Of a DNA stretch of 41,527 bases, positions 34,320-41,527 are shown in pieces. The notes under the pieces are model-generated. The model was not told where the DNA came from. It worked only from the letters and a program-made list of their open reading frames with translations, and made no database searches. The stretch lies in the NCBI GenBank assembly GCA_964494385.1, contig CAZBSE010000017.1, positions 1 to 41,527 on the forward strand, read 5' to 3'. Each line of letters begins with the position of its first letter. Within the stretch, counting starts at the first letter, position 1. Source of the stretch: CAZBSE01 sp964494385 (lineage in GTDB: Bacteria > Actinomycetota > Humimicrobiia > Humimicrobiales > Humimicrobiaceae). Both the position numbers and the translations under genes were made by a program.

Positions 34320-34862
34320 ATGAAAAAAAATAAATTAATCTTAGGAAAGTTTCTTACTGCAATAGCTGCAGCACTACTTGTTATATTTTTACTGCTTGCG
34401 CTGTCTTCCTGTACCCTGAGCATATCCCTGTATTTTGCACAATATACCGAAGATAATGCCTACCTCATAGAAGAGACAAGAGAAATTACTGTAAACGGAG
34501 AACCATATAAAGCTGCCATAGAAGAACTTATAAAGGGACCGGAGAGCAGCCAGCTTTATCCCACCATCCCTTCCGATGTCAGGGTCAATTCGGTCAAGAT
34601 ATCAGATGGTACGGCCACCGTAGACTTCAGCAAAGAAATCATAACCAGCTTCGAGGAAATACCGCACAGCTCAACCACGGAAGTCCTGGCCATTTACTCT
34701 ATTGTAGATACACTGACCGAATTTGAAGAAATAGACAGGGTAAAAATAACCGTTGAAGGTAGGGACAGCGGAGAGATAGACGAGCTCTACATCGAGGATT
34801 TCTGGGGACATGTAGGCATTTATGAGGAATTTACCAGAAATGAAGAAATTATAAAAAGCTGA
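34320..34862 (+). CDS. GerMN-domain lipoprotein
   Basis: The 180-residue protein starts with a signal peptide and lipobox ALSSC. The rest is a GerMN (sporulation and spore germination) domain: ITVNGEPYKAAIEELIKGP, then IPSDVRVNSVKISDGTATVDFSKE and TEVLAIYSIVDTLTEF. GerMN also occurs in non-spore lipoproteins such as LpqB, so it does not prove sporulation. AAGGAT lies four bases before the ATG. It is 28 bases upstream of the dehydratase-type genes; a shared transcript is possible, a shared role unclear. Confidence 0.88.
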   Translation: MKKNKLILGKFLTAIAAALLVIFLLLALSSCTLSISLYFAQYTEDNAYLIEETREITVNGEPYKAAIEELIKGPESSQLYPTIPSDVRVNSVKISDGTATVDFSKEIITSFEEIPHSSTTEVLAIYSIVDTLTEFEEIDRVKITVEGRDSGEIDELYIEDFWGHVGIYEEFTRNEEIIKS

Positions 34863-34890
34863 CCGTTACGCGCGCTGTTATTAAAATAAT

Positions 34891-36021
34891 ATGACTTATA
34901 ATAATGATAAAAACATAAACGATATCTCTGTTTTTTTTAAAAACATCCTTTCCTCTGAAAATAACAGACCCGCAGTTGGATTGTTCTGTACATATGCTCC
35001 CGAAGAACTTATATTTGCCGCAGGTTTTGTCCCTTCAAGAGTTATGGGCAGAAAAAAACTGGCCAGATCCGAAAGTTACTTTCCCATAAATTTCTGCCCC
35101 TATATAAAATCAAGCTGGGAGAGTCTGCTTTCCGCCGATGGCAGCCTTAAGGCAGCGGTATTCACCAACTCCTGCGACGGTATGAGGAGACTGTATGATA
35201 CCGCAAATATTTATCTTAAAAATACACCCTCCTATCTTCTGGATGTCCCCCGCCTGCAGGGAGAAAGTTCTATAAATTTTTTTAAGGGAAACTTAAATGA
35301 CATGAAAATATTTATGGGAGATCTTGCCGGAAGAAAAATAACGGACGGAGAAATAGAAAAAACGGCAGCTGTTATAAATAAAAAGAGAAAAACTTTAAAA
35401 AAATTTAGCCGGATTTTTAAAGAACTGCCGCATCTTATACTTATTTCAACCTACTTTAAGGTAATGGAGCTGTCCATGACCTCTGATCCCCTTATTTTCA
35501 CAGATGAGCTGGAAAAATATATAGAATTTATAGAAAAGACAAGCAGGGATCATAAAATCATTCCTGGAAAAGATAATAAAAAAATCCCCTCTATAATGAT
35601 TATCGGTAATTTTATCACAGAGAATAAGTTATGGGATATGCTGTCCGCCTTGAATCTTAAACTAGCCGCTGATGATCTTTGTACCTCGACCAGGTACTTT
35701 GAAAAACAGATAGAAATAAACAGCGGCCAGGATATACTTTACTCCATGGCACAGAGATATCTAACCAAACCCCCCTGTATGAGAATGGCTGATCTGGGAC
35801 TGAAATTAAAAGAAATTGAAAATAATATAACTGAAAATAACATAGAAGGCGTAATATTTATAAGTTTGAAATTCTGTGATACAGTGTTATATTCCTTTCC
35901 CTTACTGAAGCAGAAACTGAATCAGCTGAAAATCCCGGTATTGTATCTGGAGATGGAATACAATAATTTCTCGGAGGGCCAGCTGAAGACCAGGATACAG
36001 GCTTTTCTTGAGATGCTGTAA
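34891..36021 (+). CDS. 2-hydroxyacyl-CoA dehydratase/benzoyl-CoA reductase family subunit (HgdB/BcrC-like)
   Basis: The 376-residue protein has the family order: GLFCTYAPEELIFAAGFVPS, NFCPYIKSSWESLL, FTNSCDGMRRLYDTA, LLDVPRLQGES, and the C-terminal KFCDTVLY and GQLKTRIQAFLEML. The Cys residues in CPY, CDG and KFC are the three usual [4Fe-4S] ligands. These enzymes use low-potential electrons from the activase to dehydrate 2-hydroxyacyl-CoA or reduce aromatic CoA esters. The substrate cannot be assigned. It is followed by a second subunit after 15 bases and then the activase. No ribosome site is clear. Confidence 0.9.
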   Translation: MTYNNDKNINDISVFFKNILSSENNRPAVGLFCTYAPEELIFAAGFVPSRVMGRKKLARSESYFPINFCPYIKSSWESLLSADGSLKAAVFTNSCDGMRRLYDTANIYLKNTPSYLLDVPRLQGESSINFFKGNLNDMKIFMGDLAGRKITDGEIEKTAAVINKKRKTLKKFSRIFKELPHLILISTYFKVMELSMTSDPLIFTDELEKYIEFIEKTSRDHKIIPGKDNKKIPSIMIIGNFITENKLWDMLSALNLKLAADDLCTSTRYFEKQIEINSGQDILYSMAQRYLTKPPCMRMADLGLKLKEIENNITENNIEGVIFISLKFCDTVLYSFPLLKQKLNQLKIPVLYLEMEYNNFSEGQLKTRIQAFLEML

Positions 36022-36036
36022 ACAGATTAATTTGAT

Positions 36037-37326
36037 ATGGGTATAAAAGACAGACTAAAAACAGGCATACAGAAGAACTTAAACCAGAAATATATAAAAA
36101 GGCTGCTGGGCATTATCGCCAAAAAACCCATACTCTACACATACGGGAGCACATTTTCTTCGGTATCCGATAAATACTTAAATATTTTTACCATAGAAAG
36201 CCTCCGCAAGGCTTATTCCGATAATTACCGCCCCGTGGGTTACGGATCTCTTTTTCTGCCTTATGAGATGATACACGCGCTGGGAATAACGCCGTTCCTT
36301 CCCGAAGTTATGGCCGGATTTACGGCAGGACTGGGTCTGGCGGCCCAGACCATCAAGCAGGCTTCCTTGAACTGGTATTCACAGGACTTGTGCACTTTCC
36401 ACCGGAGTGCTTCCGGCGCCCAGGAACTTGAAGTGTTCCCAAAACCGGATTTTATACTGACCACCAACCTGGCCTGCGACGCCGCTCAGAAATCTTTTTA
36501 CATATACTCGAAAAAATATGATATCGAAAAAAACTTTTATCTTATTGATGTGCCCTATCGCTATTCACAGGAATCTCTTTTTTATCTTACAGCTCAGATA
36601 AAAAACATATATATGGATATAAGCTCTAAATCAGGCAGAAAGCCGGATATCTCCAAACTCAGTGAAGCCATAGAGCTGTCAAATGAATTCAGAGAATGGG
36701 CCATTAAAGTCAACCGCTTAAGGGAAACCCTTACCGATTATCCTCCCTACTTTAACGCCCTTAATTATATTCTGCCTTTCCACGGGCTTGCAGGAACCAG
36801 GGAAGCAGTAACCCTTTATAAATATATGTACATAGAGCTAAAAAAATACCTGGCCAAACAATTAAATAAAAATCATGATAAGAAAAATCTGCCTAAAAAA
36901 ATCCTATGGCTGCATCTTAAGCCGTATTATAGGAGCGAAGTATTTGATATCCTGAATAAAGAAAACTGCATAGTGGCCTTTGAAGAGATAAATTATGTCT
37001 ACTGGCCCCGGCTTGACCCTTCAAAGCCATTTGAGAGCCTGGCAATAAAAATGCTTTCCCATTTTCTGGGAGGCAAAATCGACAACCGTGTTAATATGAT
37101 ACTAAAGCTGGCCGGAGAATATAATATTGACGGGGTTATCCTGTTTGCGCACTGGGGATGCAGGCAGAGTAACGGAGGTGCAAGGATAATAAAGGACAGC
37201 TTAAACAAACTGGGCATTCCCACCCTTGTTTTAGACGGGGACTGTGTGGACCGGAACAATTCTTCCCAGGGCCAGGTAAAAACCAGGATGCAGGGTTTTC
37301 TTGAAATTCTAAACTCTAAAACATAA
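36037..37326 (+). CDS. Second 2-hydroxyacyl-CoA dehydratase-type subunit
   Basis: This 429-residue paralogue of the preceding protein keeps cysteines at the three expected cluster positions (SQDLCTFHRS, TNLACDAAQKSF, AHWGCRQSNGG) and ends GQVKTRMQGFLEIL. The CTYAPEE block of the first subunit is FLPYEMIHALG here. The two likely form a heterodimer with one cluster each, as in HgdAB. It has a basic N-terminal extension of about 50 residues. The tail DGDCVDRNNSSQGQ matches the LELD-GQ region of the family. Confidence 0.88.
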   Translation: MGIKDRLKTGIQKNLNQKYIKRLLGIIAKKPILYTYGSTFSSVSDKYLNIFTIESLRKAYSDNYRPVGYGSLFLPYEMIHALGITPFLPEVMAGFTAGLGLAAQTIKQASLNWYSQDLCTFHRSASGAQELEVFPKPDFILTTNLACDAAQKSFYIYSKKYDIEKNFYLIDVPYRYSQESLFYLTAQIKNIYMDISSKSGRKPDISKLSEAIELSNEFREWAIKVNRLRETLTDYPPYFNALNYILPFHGLAGTREAVTLYKYMYIELKKYLAKQLNKNHDKKNLPKKILWLHLKPYYRSEVFDILNKENCIVAFEEINYVYWPRLDPSKPFESLAIKMLSHFLGGKIDNRVNMILKLAGEYNIDGVILFAHWGCRQSNGGARIIKDSLNKLGIPTLVLDGDCVDRNNSSQGQVKTRMQGFLEILNSKT

Positions 37327-37343
37327 TAAAAGAAAGGAAGCGG

Positions 37344-38117
37344 ATGTATACTTGCGGAATTGATGTGGGCTCGGTTTCAACCGAAGCAGTAATACTGGAC
37401 GAGAAAAACAATAAAATCTTATCTTATGCCATATCCCTTACCGGCTCCAGCAGTAAAAATGCGGCCAGAAGTGCTTACGAAGACACCCTGGGTAAGGCCG
37501 GCCTTAATGCAGGTGATATCAAGGCTATTGTAGCCACGGGCTATGGGAGGATAAATATTCCCTTTGCAGACAAGAATATAACAGAGATAAGCTGCCATGC
37601 CCGCGGGGCCGTATCCGTATTTCCTGAACTAAAAACCGTAATCGATATAGGCGGACAGGACAGCAAGGTCATAAAGCTGGAAAATGGAAATCCCATTGAC
37701 TTCCTTATGAACGACAAGTGTGCGGCCGGAACGGGAAGGTTCCTGGAGGTCATGGCCAGGGCCATGGAAATAGACCTGGAGCAGTTTGCTCCTATTTTTA
37801 TTAAAACCAGCGGTAAAGTGGATATAACTTCGACCTGTACCGTATTCGCCGAATCCGAAATAGTATCCCTTATCGGACAGGGAACGGATAAAAATGAAAT
37901 TATAAAGGGTCTTATTTATTCCATTGCCGGCAGGATAACCTCAATGGTGGAAAGAATAGGTCTGGAAGAACCGGTATGCATGACCGGAGGAGTGGCCAAG
38001 AACCTTGGAGTGGTAAAGGCGCTGGAGGAAAAGCTGGGAGTTAAAATAAGCATCCCCGATGAGCCCCAGATAACCGGGGCACTGGGAGCAGCATATCTGG
38101 CCCAGGGTCTTTTGTAA
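37344..38117 (+). CDS. ATP-dependent activase of the dehydratase (HgdC-like, ASKHA fold)
   Basis: The 257-residue protein has the ASKHA phosphate loops GIDVGSVSTEAVILD, TVIDIGGQDSKVIKL and MTGGVAKNLGV. Cys in NDKCAAGTGRF and STCTVFAESE are the two cluster ligands that bridge the homodimer. It drives one electron to the dehydratase with ATP hydrolysis. GGAAGCGG precedes the ATG. Its length matches HgdC (about 260). It closes the operon. Confidence 0.95.
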   Translation: MYTCGIDVGSVSTEAVILDEKNNKILSYAISLTGSSSKNAARSAYEDTLGKAGLNAGDIKAIVATGYGRINIPFADKNITEISCHARGAVSVFPELKTVIDIGGQDSKVIKLENGNPIDFLMNDKCAAGTGRFLEVMARAMEIDLEQFAPIFIKTSGKVDITSTCTVFAESEIVSLIGQGTDKNEIIKGLIYSIAGRITSMVERIGLEEPVCMTGGVAKNLGVVKALEEKLGVKISIPDEPQITGALGAAYLAQGLL

Positions 38118-38138
38118 TTTCTTTTCACTGGTTTTATC

Positions 38139-38282
38139 TTATTTTTCCAATAACGAAGTACTAATTCCAAAAACTTCTTTAAATTTTTTCTTTCCAAGAT
38201 CCGTGAAAACAAATATTGTTTTTCTGCCCTCTTTTGGTTCAATCCAGCCCATGTCTATATTCTCTCCTCTATAAAAAAGCAT
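38139..38282 (-). CDS. Possible small protein or gene remnant downstream of the MGMT-like gene
   Basis: A 47-codon minus-strand frame begins at ATG 38282 and contains ENIDMGWIEPKEGRKTIFVF and TDLGKKKFKEVFG, which looks like a real protein with a winged-helix-like wing. The frame stays open upstream to the stop codon of the next gene, so it could be the tail of a longer, decayed gene. AGAGGAGAG lies 11-13 bases before an internal ATG (37 residues). It overlaps no other gene. No function is assigned. Confidence 0.35.
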   Translation of the reverse strand: MLFYRGENIDMGWIEPKEGRKTIFVFTDLGKKKFKEVFGISTSLLEK

Positions 38283-38302
38283 ATATCTGGCCGGTGGAAT
38301 AA

Positions 38303-38791
38303 TTACAATTTAACCAGGTGCTTTTCAAAATCCGCCACCTGATATCTTCTTCCTCTTGAAACGATTTTGAATCCCTCTTTTTCCAGCAGTTTTTTATGTA
38401 AGTCCTGCCCTCCGGGATATTTATCATTTAAAAATCCGTCAGCTTTTAATGTTCTCCAATAAGGGATACCCGGATTCTTTCCCTCTGCCGCCGACTCTTC
38501 TGCTGTATTGGCTGTGGTCATGATGAAGATGCCAGTGGTTAACGAACAGCAGGCTTTTACCTTATATTTCTTTGCAATTGTTTTACAGATCTCTACAATT
38601 GTGACCACCTTTCCTCTGGGTACTCTTTTCATCGCCTCCGCCACCTCGACCGGATTAACCAGCACCACCCTATCACCTGCTTCTGCTCCCATCTTATGTA
38701 CAGCATTATAGCAGGGGAAATTCTTTTCCAGTTTTAATATCTTGGGTAGACCTTTTTTATCTGCCATTTTTTCATTCCAGGTTTTCTTCAT
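38303..38791 (-). CDS. MGMT-family (alkyltransferase-like) protein without catalytic Cys motif
   Basis: The 162-residue protein matches a family of MGMT DNA-binding-domain proteins: KKTWNEKMADKKGLPKI, VNPVEVAEAMKRVPRGKVVTI, the Cys-Ser-Leu-Thr-Thr-Gly-Ile-Phe region, IPYWRTLKADGFLNDKYPGG and a C-terminal VADFEKHLVKL. The PCHR alkyl-acceptor motif of true O6-methylguanine methyltransferases is absent. I use ATG 38791, which gives the conserved MKKTW start behind GGGAGG; a TTG at 38803 is less likely. The role is unknown; DNA lesion binding is only an inference. Confidence 0.8.
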   Translation of the reverse strand: MKKTWNEKMADKKGLPKILKLEKNFPCYNAVHKMGAEAGDRVVLVNPVEVAEAMKRVPRGKVVTIVEICKTIAKKYKVKACCSLTTGIFIMTTANTAEESAAEGKNPGIPYWRTLKADGFLNDKYPGGQDLHKKLLEKEGFKIVSRGRRYQVADFEKHLVKL

Positions 38792-38942
38792 ACCTCCTCC
38801 CAACGATATTTATTTTTACAGTGTTTAATTCTTTAAAATCCCCTTTAAAACAGATTATTCTGTAAACTTAAGAATAAACAATGTACTTAACACTAATAAT
38901 GTTTTTTAAAATTAAAATAATTTAAATTAATGCATTAAGAAC

Positions 38943-39019
38943 TGGTGGGCGATATTGGATTTGAACCAATGACCTCTGCGATGTCGACGCAGCACTCTAA
39001 CCATCTGAGCTAATCGCCC
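38943..39019 (-). tRNA. tRNA-Val (anticodon GAC)
   Basis: The minus strand folds as a complete tRNA: acceptor GGGCGAT with ATCGCCC, D-arm TTAGCTCAGATGGTTAGAG, anticodon stem CTGCG/CGCAG around the loop TCGACAT (anticodon GAC), T-arm with GGTTCAAATCC, discriminator A, and encoded CCA. The length is 77 bases with CCA. No repeated 3' end was noticed nearby, so no sign of an integrated element at this tRNA. Confidence 0.95.
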
Positions 39020-39066
39020 TAATATATTGCAGGATGTCGCTAAAACAATAATTACCTCTATTAATT

Positions 39067-39180
39067 CTATTGTATTCTTTTGGGAGGCATTGCAGCTTCA
39101 TGATAATAAATGACCTTCCATGCGTCATCTATCTTCTTAAACAAAAAACTGGCTCCGGCTTTTTCAAAAAAACAAATAAA
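39067..39180 (-). pseudogene. Fragment of an NTF2/SnoaL-like gene C-terminus
   Basis: Reading the minus strand, a frame encodes FEKAGASFLFKKIDDAWKVI and then YYHEAAMPPKRIQ before a TAG, matching the end of the NTF2-like fold. Upstream the frame hits TAA about 15 bases before this, and no start exists before the N-run. Either the gene is broken or the contig end carries errors. Confidence 0.45.
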
Positions 39181-39216
39181 TTATTTTTTTCTCAATTTTA
39201 AATAATATTTCTTTTT

Positions 39217-39316
39217 NNNNNNNNNNNNNNNNNNNNNNNNNNNNNNNNNNNNNNNNNNNNNNNNNNNNNNNNNNNNNNNNNNNNNNNNNNNNNNNNNNNN
39301 NNNNNNNNNNNNNNNN
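39217..39316. other. Assembly gap of 100 N
   Basis: Exactly 100 N suggest a scaffold gap of arbitrary length. The gene fragments on either side are cut by it, and the order of the joined contigs is not certain. Reading frames through it have no meaning. Confidence 0.98.
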
Positions 39317-39450
39317 AGAATAGAGCAGGGGCCGACAAGCCGCCAGTCAGTTTTACAGCCATGACACCTGCTCTTGGTCTTCATTACATAGCCGGGGCAA
39401 AGACGGCAGGACAAGCCGCAAGCCCCAATTTCCGGATATTTGGATCTCAT
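39317..39450 (-). CDS. DUF3795-like cysteine-rich protein (3' end lost in gap)
   Basis: The first 44 residues have IGACGLSCRLCPGYV and SRCHGCKTDWRLVGPCSI. Paired CGLxCxxCPxY and CxGC with a later Cys are typical of DUF3795, a putative zinc or Fe-S protein family of unknown function. The ATG lies two bases after the DUF4342-like gene, so the two are co-transcribed. The rest is in the gap. Confidence 0.75.
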
Positions 39451-39452
39451 AT

Positions 39453-39704
39453 TTAATCTCTTTCAATTGATATGGTAGCCTTGGTGACTACCGCTGCGAT
39501 TGCGCCTATTGCGGCCCACACCGGCAGGAGTAATGCACCGACTACCCCCAGAGTTAAAGGAATCTGGATAAGCGTTTTTCCTTCCTCATTTTTAATGATA
39601 ATCTTTCTGATATTTCCTTCTCTCACCAGCTCCTTTATCTTTGCCAGTAAATCCTCACCCTTTACTTCGAATTCTTCCTTTTTTTTCTCAGTAATTTTTA
39701 TCAC
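39453..39704 (-). CDS. DUF4342-like small membrane-associated protein
   Basis: The 83-residue protein has a charged N-terminal half (EFEVKGEDLLAKIKELVREG), NEEGKTLIQIPLT, and a hydrophobic Gly/Ala-rich C-terminal segment ending in TISIERD. This is the DUF4342 layout, function unknown. The GTG at 39704 is too close to its AGGA site. The next codon, ATA, would have normal spacing and give MKITEKK, so the start is uncertain. Confidence 0.75.
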   Translation of the reverse strand: MIKITEKKKEEFEVKGEDLLAKIKELVREGNIRKIIIKNEEGKTLIQIPLTLGVVGALLLPVWAAIGAIAAVVTKATISIERD

Positions 39705-40072
39705 TTTCCTTTCAGTTAAACTTATAAACCAAATCGCTGATTAACATCAGGCTTATTGGATTTAATATTTTTATAAAATTATATCAGATTATCTTATCTT
39801 TTTGACATTTTCATATGCATTGTAATACATACAATAATATTTTTATAAAGTATTAAAATTATCATTAATTATTAAAATAATCATCTTTAATGGGTAAGGC
39901 CGTTGAGTTTAAAAAACGGTATTATATAGAATTGCCTCCCCGTATTGAACACTTTTAGAACTCCCGGGATATTAAATTCATTTATAAATTGTAAACAATT
40001 ATTACCAGGATCAAATAAAATTAATAAAGAAGTGTTGACATTGACACCTTAAATACGAAGAAATTTTAAACA
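39705..40072. other. AT-rich intergenic region
   Basis: No gene is seen. The stretch holds several T/A runs, a weak CCGTT/AACGG hairpin near 39900-39920, and a small palindrome ATTGTAAACAAT near 39989-40000. TTGACATTGACA at 40035-40046 looks like a doubled -35 box with no clear -10. Confidence 0.5.
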
Positions 40073-40100
40073 TTGACAATATATCCGTTTTCGATATAGA
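40073..40100 (+). promoter_or_regulatory. Promoter of the padR operon
   Basis: TTGACA (40073-40078) and TATAGA (40095-40100) are 16 bases apart. The first operator copy fills the spacer, so a bound repressor would block RNA polymerase directly. Confidence 0.65.
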
Positions 40101-40132
40101 ATACAATAAATAATATATCCGTTTTCGATATA
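40078..40132 (+). promoter_or_regulatory. Twin operator repeats upstream of padR
   Basis: A 21-base sequence occurs twice without mismatch, at 40078-40098 and 40112-40132, 34 bases apart (about three helix turns). Its core ATATCCGTTTTCGATATA is a near-palindrome (TATATC/GATATA). One copy is inside the promoter spacer; the other ends just before the start codons. It is most likely the autoregulatory site of the PadR protein encoded next. Confidence 0.75.
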
Positions 40133-40145
40133 CATGGTGGCATTT

Positions 40146-40496
40146 ATGAGGCAAAAACAATATAGACAAACACTGACTCCTTCTGTTTTTTATATACTTC
40201 TTGCCCTTTGTGATAAAGAAAGACATGGTTACGAGATCATGAAACAAACGGAATATGATTCTGATGGAAAAATAGAAATGGGACCAGGAACACTGTATGG
40301 TAATATTAAGCGAATGCTTGCAGATAAACAGATAGAAGAAGCCTATGAAAGACCTTATTTAATAGCTGTTGATGAAAGACGAAAATATTACAGACTGACA
40401 GGCCTTGGCCGAAAACAATTATCTATGGAACTGAATAGATATAATAATGCAATAAAAATAGCTAAGAAAAGGAACTTTTATCTGGCTTGGAATTAA
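40146..40496 (+). CDS. PadR-family transcriptional regulator
   Basis: The 116-residue protein is a PadR winged helix: LTPSVFYILLALCDKERHGY, then IEMGPGTLYGNIKRMLADK and RKYYRLTGLGRKQL, with a short C-terminal helix. I use ATG 40146, which has GGTGG six bases upstream; the ATG at 40134 has none and would add four residues. It probably represses itself and the membrane protein that follows 21 bases later, through the twin repeats. Confidence 0.92.
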   Translation: MRQKQYRQTLTPSVFYILLALCDKERHGYEIMKQTEYDSDGKIEMGPGTLYGNIKRMLADKQIEEAYERPYLIAVDERRKYYRLTGLGRKQLSMELNRYNNAIKIAKKRNFYLAWN

Positions 40497-40517
40497 TAAA
40501 ACTTTAATTATAAGAAT

Positions 40518-41123
40518 ATGGAGAAAACAAACGACATAGCAATTAAAACTTATGGGCTATTGCTAAACCTTTATCCCAGATCATATCTTAAAGAATATAA
40601 AAAGCTCATGGAACAAGCTTTTGGGGATATGTTAAAAGAAGATAAGCATTTCAGAGTATGGTTAAAAGTGGCAAAAGACCTTCCTGGGAGCTTAATACAT
40701 GAACATATGGAAAACATTAATGGAGGAACAATGAAAAGAAAAGATAAATCTCGATTAGTCATAGCAGTTTTTATTTCTATAGTATGCGGAGTATTAGGAT
40801 TTTTCCTATCTTTTTTAATTGGCGAGGGATTAATGGAAATTCTTAGCGATAAAATAGCTGTGCTTTTGATGTTTGTGGGCATATCCATTTATAATTTTAT
40901 AATATGTCTATTTTTAGAGAGATTTTCCCCTAATAGTATCTGGTTTGCAGGTTTTTTAATTAACATCATAGTATGGGCAGCCCTTATTGGTAATCTAAGA
41001 GGACCAGGGGGATTTGTTGATCTATGGTACGGATGGGCCGCCCTGATTATATTTGCATTTGTTGGATCTTTTATTGGATTATTATTAAGGAAAAAATCAA
41101 AACCGAATGCTAAAAATAATTAA
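40518..41123 (+). CDS. PadR-associated membrane protein
   Basis: The 201-residue protein has a soluble N-terminal part (YGLLLNLYPRSYLKEYKKLM), similar to the permease-prefix domains often found beside PadR genes, then four membrane segments between about 80 and 190 and a basic tail. No transporter motif is seen. It is likely the regulated target of the PadR protein, perhaps in membrane stress response; the function is unknown. Confidence 0.75.
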   Translation: MEKTNDIAIKTYGLLLNLYPRSYLKEYKKLMEQAFGDMLKEDKHFRVWLKVAKDLPGSLIHEHMENINGGTMKRKDKSRLVIAVFISIVCGVLGFFLSFLIGEGLMEILSDKIAVLLMFVGISIYNFIICLFLERFSPNSIWFAGFLINIIVWAALIGNLRGPGGFVDLWYGWAALIIFAFVGSFIGLLLRKKSKPNAKNN

Positions 41124-41140
41124 AATATGATGTCATTGCG

Positions 41141-41287
41141 GGACCCTCAGTTTAGCTATAATCTCAGACTATGTTTATATTACAAGAGTAGTGCGGTTTT
41201 TATTTTTTTCAGGAACTCTTCCTTATATTGATTGACTACAATTATTAAACAATATATCATTGATGGAAATGCCCGAACTGAGGGACC
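41141..41287. repeat. Inverted repeats bounding a 147-base noncoding block
   Basis: GGACCCTCAGTTT (41141-41153) and GAACTGAGGGACC (41275-41287) are inverted copies with two mismatches. A nested AAGAGT and ACTCTT pair lies inside. The block has no open frame. It could be a small mobile (MITE-like) element, a long hairpin, or chance. Confidence 0.35.
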
Positions 41288-41338
41288 TGGGATAATCTAG
41301 GTAAATGATAACCATTCTTAAAGGAAGGTGACAAAATC

Positions 41339-41527
41339 ATGCCAAAAGAAAACACAGATATTTCAAAGAGTGGCGGTACGGTAAGGATAACTGCCGTAAA
41401 CAAGCTTCAGATTGACCGACCTGGTCAGACTATCGAGATTTCTGCCAAAGATTTGGCATCACTTGGCGAAAAGGACTTGGCCAAAATACATGTCAAGGAC
41501 GAAACCGGCAAGGAAATGCTCTGTCAG
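41339..41527 (+). CDS. DUF4861-like protein (3' end outside window)
   Basis: The frame from ATG 41339 is open to the window edge (63 codons). GGAAGGTG lies seven to eight bases upstream. The product has VNKLQIDRPGQTIEISAKDL and then IHVKDETGKEMLCQ, resembling the beta-sandwich start of DUF4861 proteins, which often occur with polysaccharide-degradation genes. There is no signal peptide. The base composition is richer in G and C than its neighbours. Identification from 63 residues is tentative. Confidence 0.6.
   Translation, partial: MPKENTDISKSGGTVRITAVNKLQIDRPGQTIEISAKDLASLGEKDLAKIHVKDETGKEMLCQ

Noticed and set aside
34320..34862. GerMN protein as proof of sporulation
   Set aside because: GerMN domains are common in lipoproteins of non-sporing bacteria, and no other spore gene is present.
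38943..39019. tRNA-Val as an attachment site of an integrated element
   Set aside because: No second copy of the tRNA 3' end and no integrase were found in the window.
39181..39450. One 89-residue protein running through the N-run
   Set aside because: The reading across 100 N is arbitrary; only the first 44 residues are supported.
1..41527. CRISPR arrays, insertion sequences, prophage genes
   Set aside because: No regular repeat-spacer array, transposase or phage gene was seen on either strand.

Overview
The window looks like chromosome of a low-GC, AT-rich anaerobic bacterium of the Gram-positive (Bacillota/Actinomycetota) kind. The main reason is two conserved gene neighbourhoods. One is mcsA-mcsB-clpC-disA-ispD-ispF-gltX-cysE-cysS-rlmB-yacP. 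The other is rpsF-ssb-rpsR-DUF2232-rplI-dnaB-purA. Clear Shine-Dalgarno sites and frequent TTG starts fit this. The exact phylum cannot be fixed by eye. A run of 100 N shows that the sequence is a draft scaffold, probably from an uncultured organism.

Layout. 1-1249: a PAS-PAS-GGDEF diguanylate cyclase cut by the window edge, then a small DUF6812-like gene. 1851-5092 (minus): acyl-CoA dehydrogenase, EtfB and a ferredoxin-fused EtfA, the arrangement of electron-bifurcating acyl-CoA dehydrogenase/Etf complexes. 5304-9127 (plus): a biotin block of bioY, a carboxyltransferase-like/BCCP fusion, and accC. 9246-21799 (minus): a long run of genes for protein quality control, c-di-AMP synthesis, isoprenoid (MEP) synthesis, tRNA charging, cysteine synthesis and RNA processing, ending in a secreted nuclease. 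21897-23950 (minus): greA-lysS behind a consensus promoter. 24086-24805: a solitary pstB without an obvious start codon. 25006-32315 (minus): rpsF-ssb-rpsR-DUF2232-rplI-dnaB-purA-purD-purE. 32502-34117: an MscS channel and a histidine phosphatase. 34320-38117 (plus): a GerMN lipoprotein and a 2-hydroxyacyl-CoA dehydratase-type module (two subunits and an activase). 38139-41527: an accessory end with an MGMT-like protein, tRNA-Val, gene fragments around the assembly gap, DUF3795/DUF4342 genes, a PadR regulator with its membrane partner, and the start of a DUF4861-like gene.

Together the genes suggest an anaerobe fermenting amino or organic acids. The dehydratase module would make enoyl-CoA, and the Acd-Etf complex could reduce it while coupling to ferredoxin. 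BioY supplies biotin for the carboxylase. The points most worth a second look are: a carboxyltransferase domain whose metal-binding His pair has become Ser-Thr-Ser; an McsB whose key active-site residues are changed although clpC and mcsA look intact; a CysS with SIGN in place of HIGH; a PadR promoter with twin operators; and start-codon anomalies in pstB, etfB and the DUF4342 gene.
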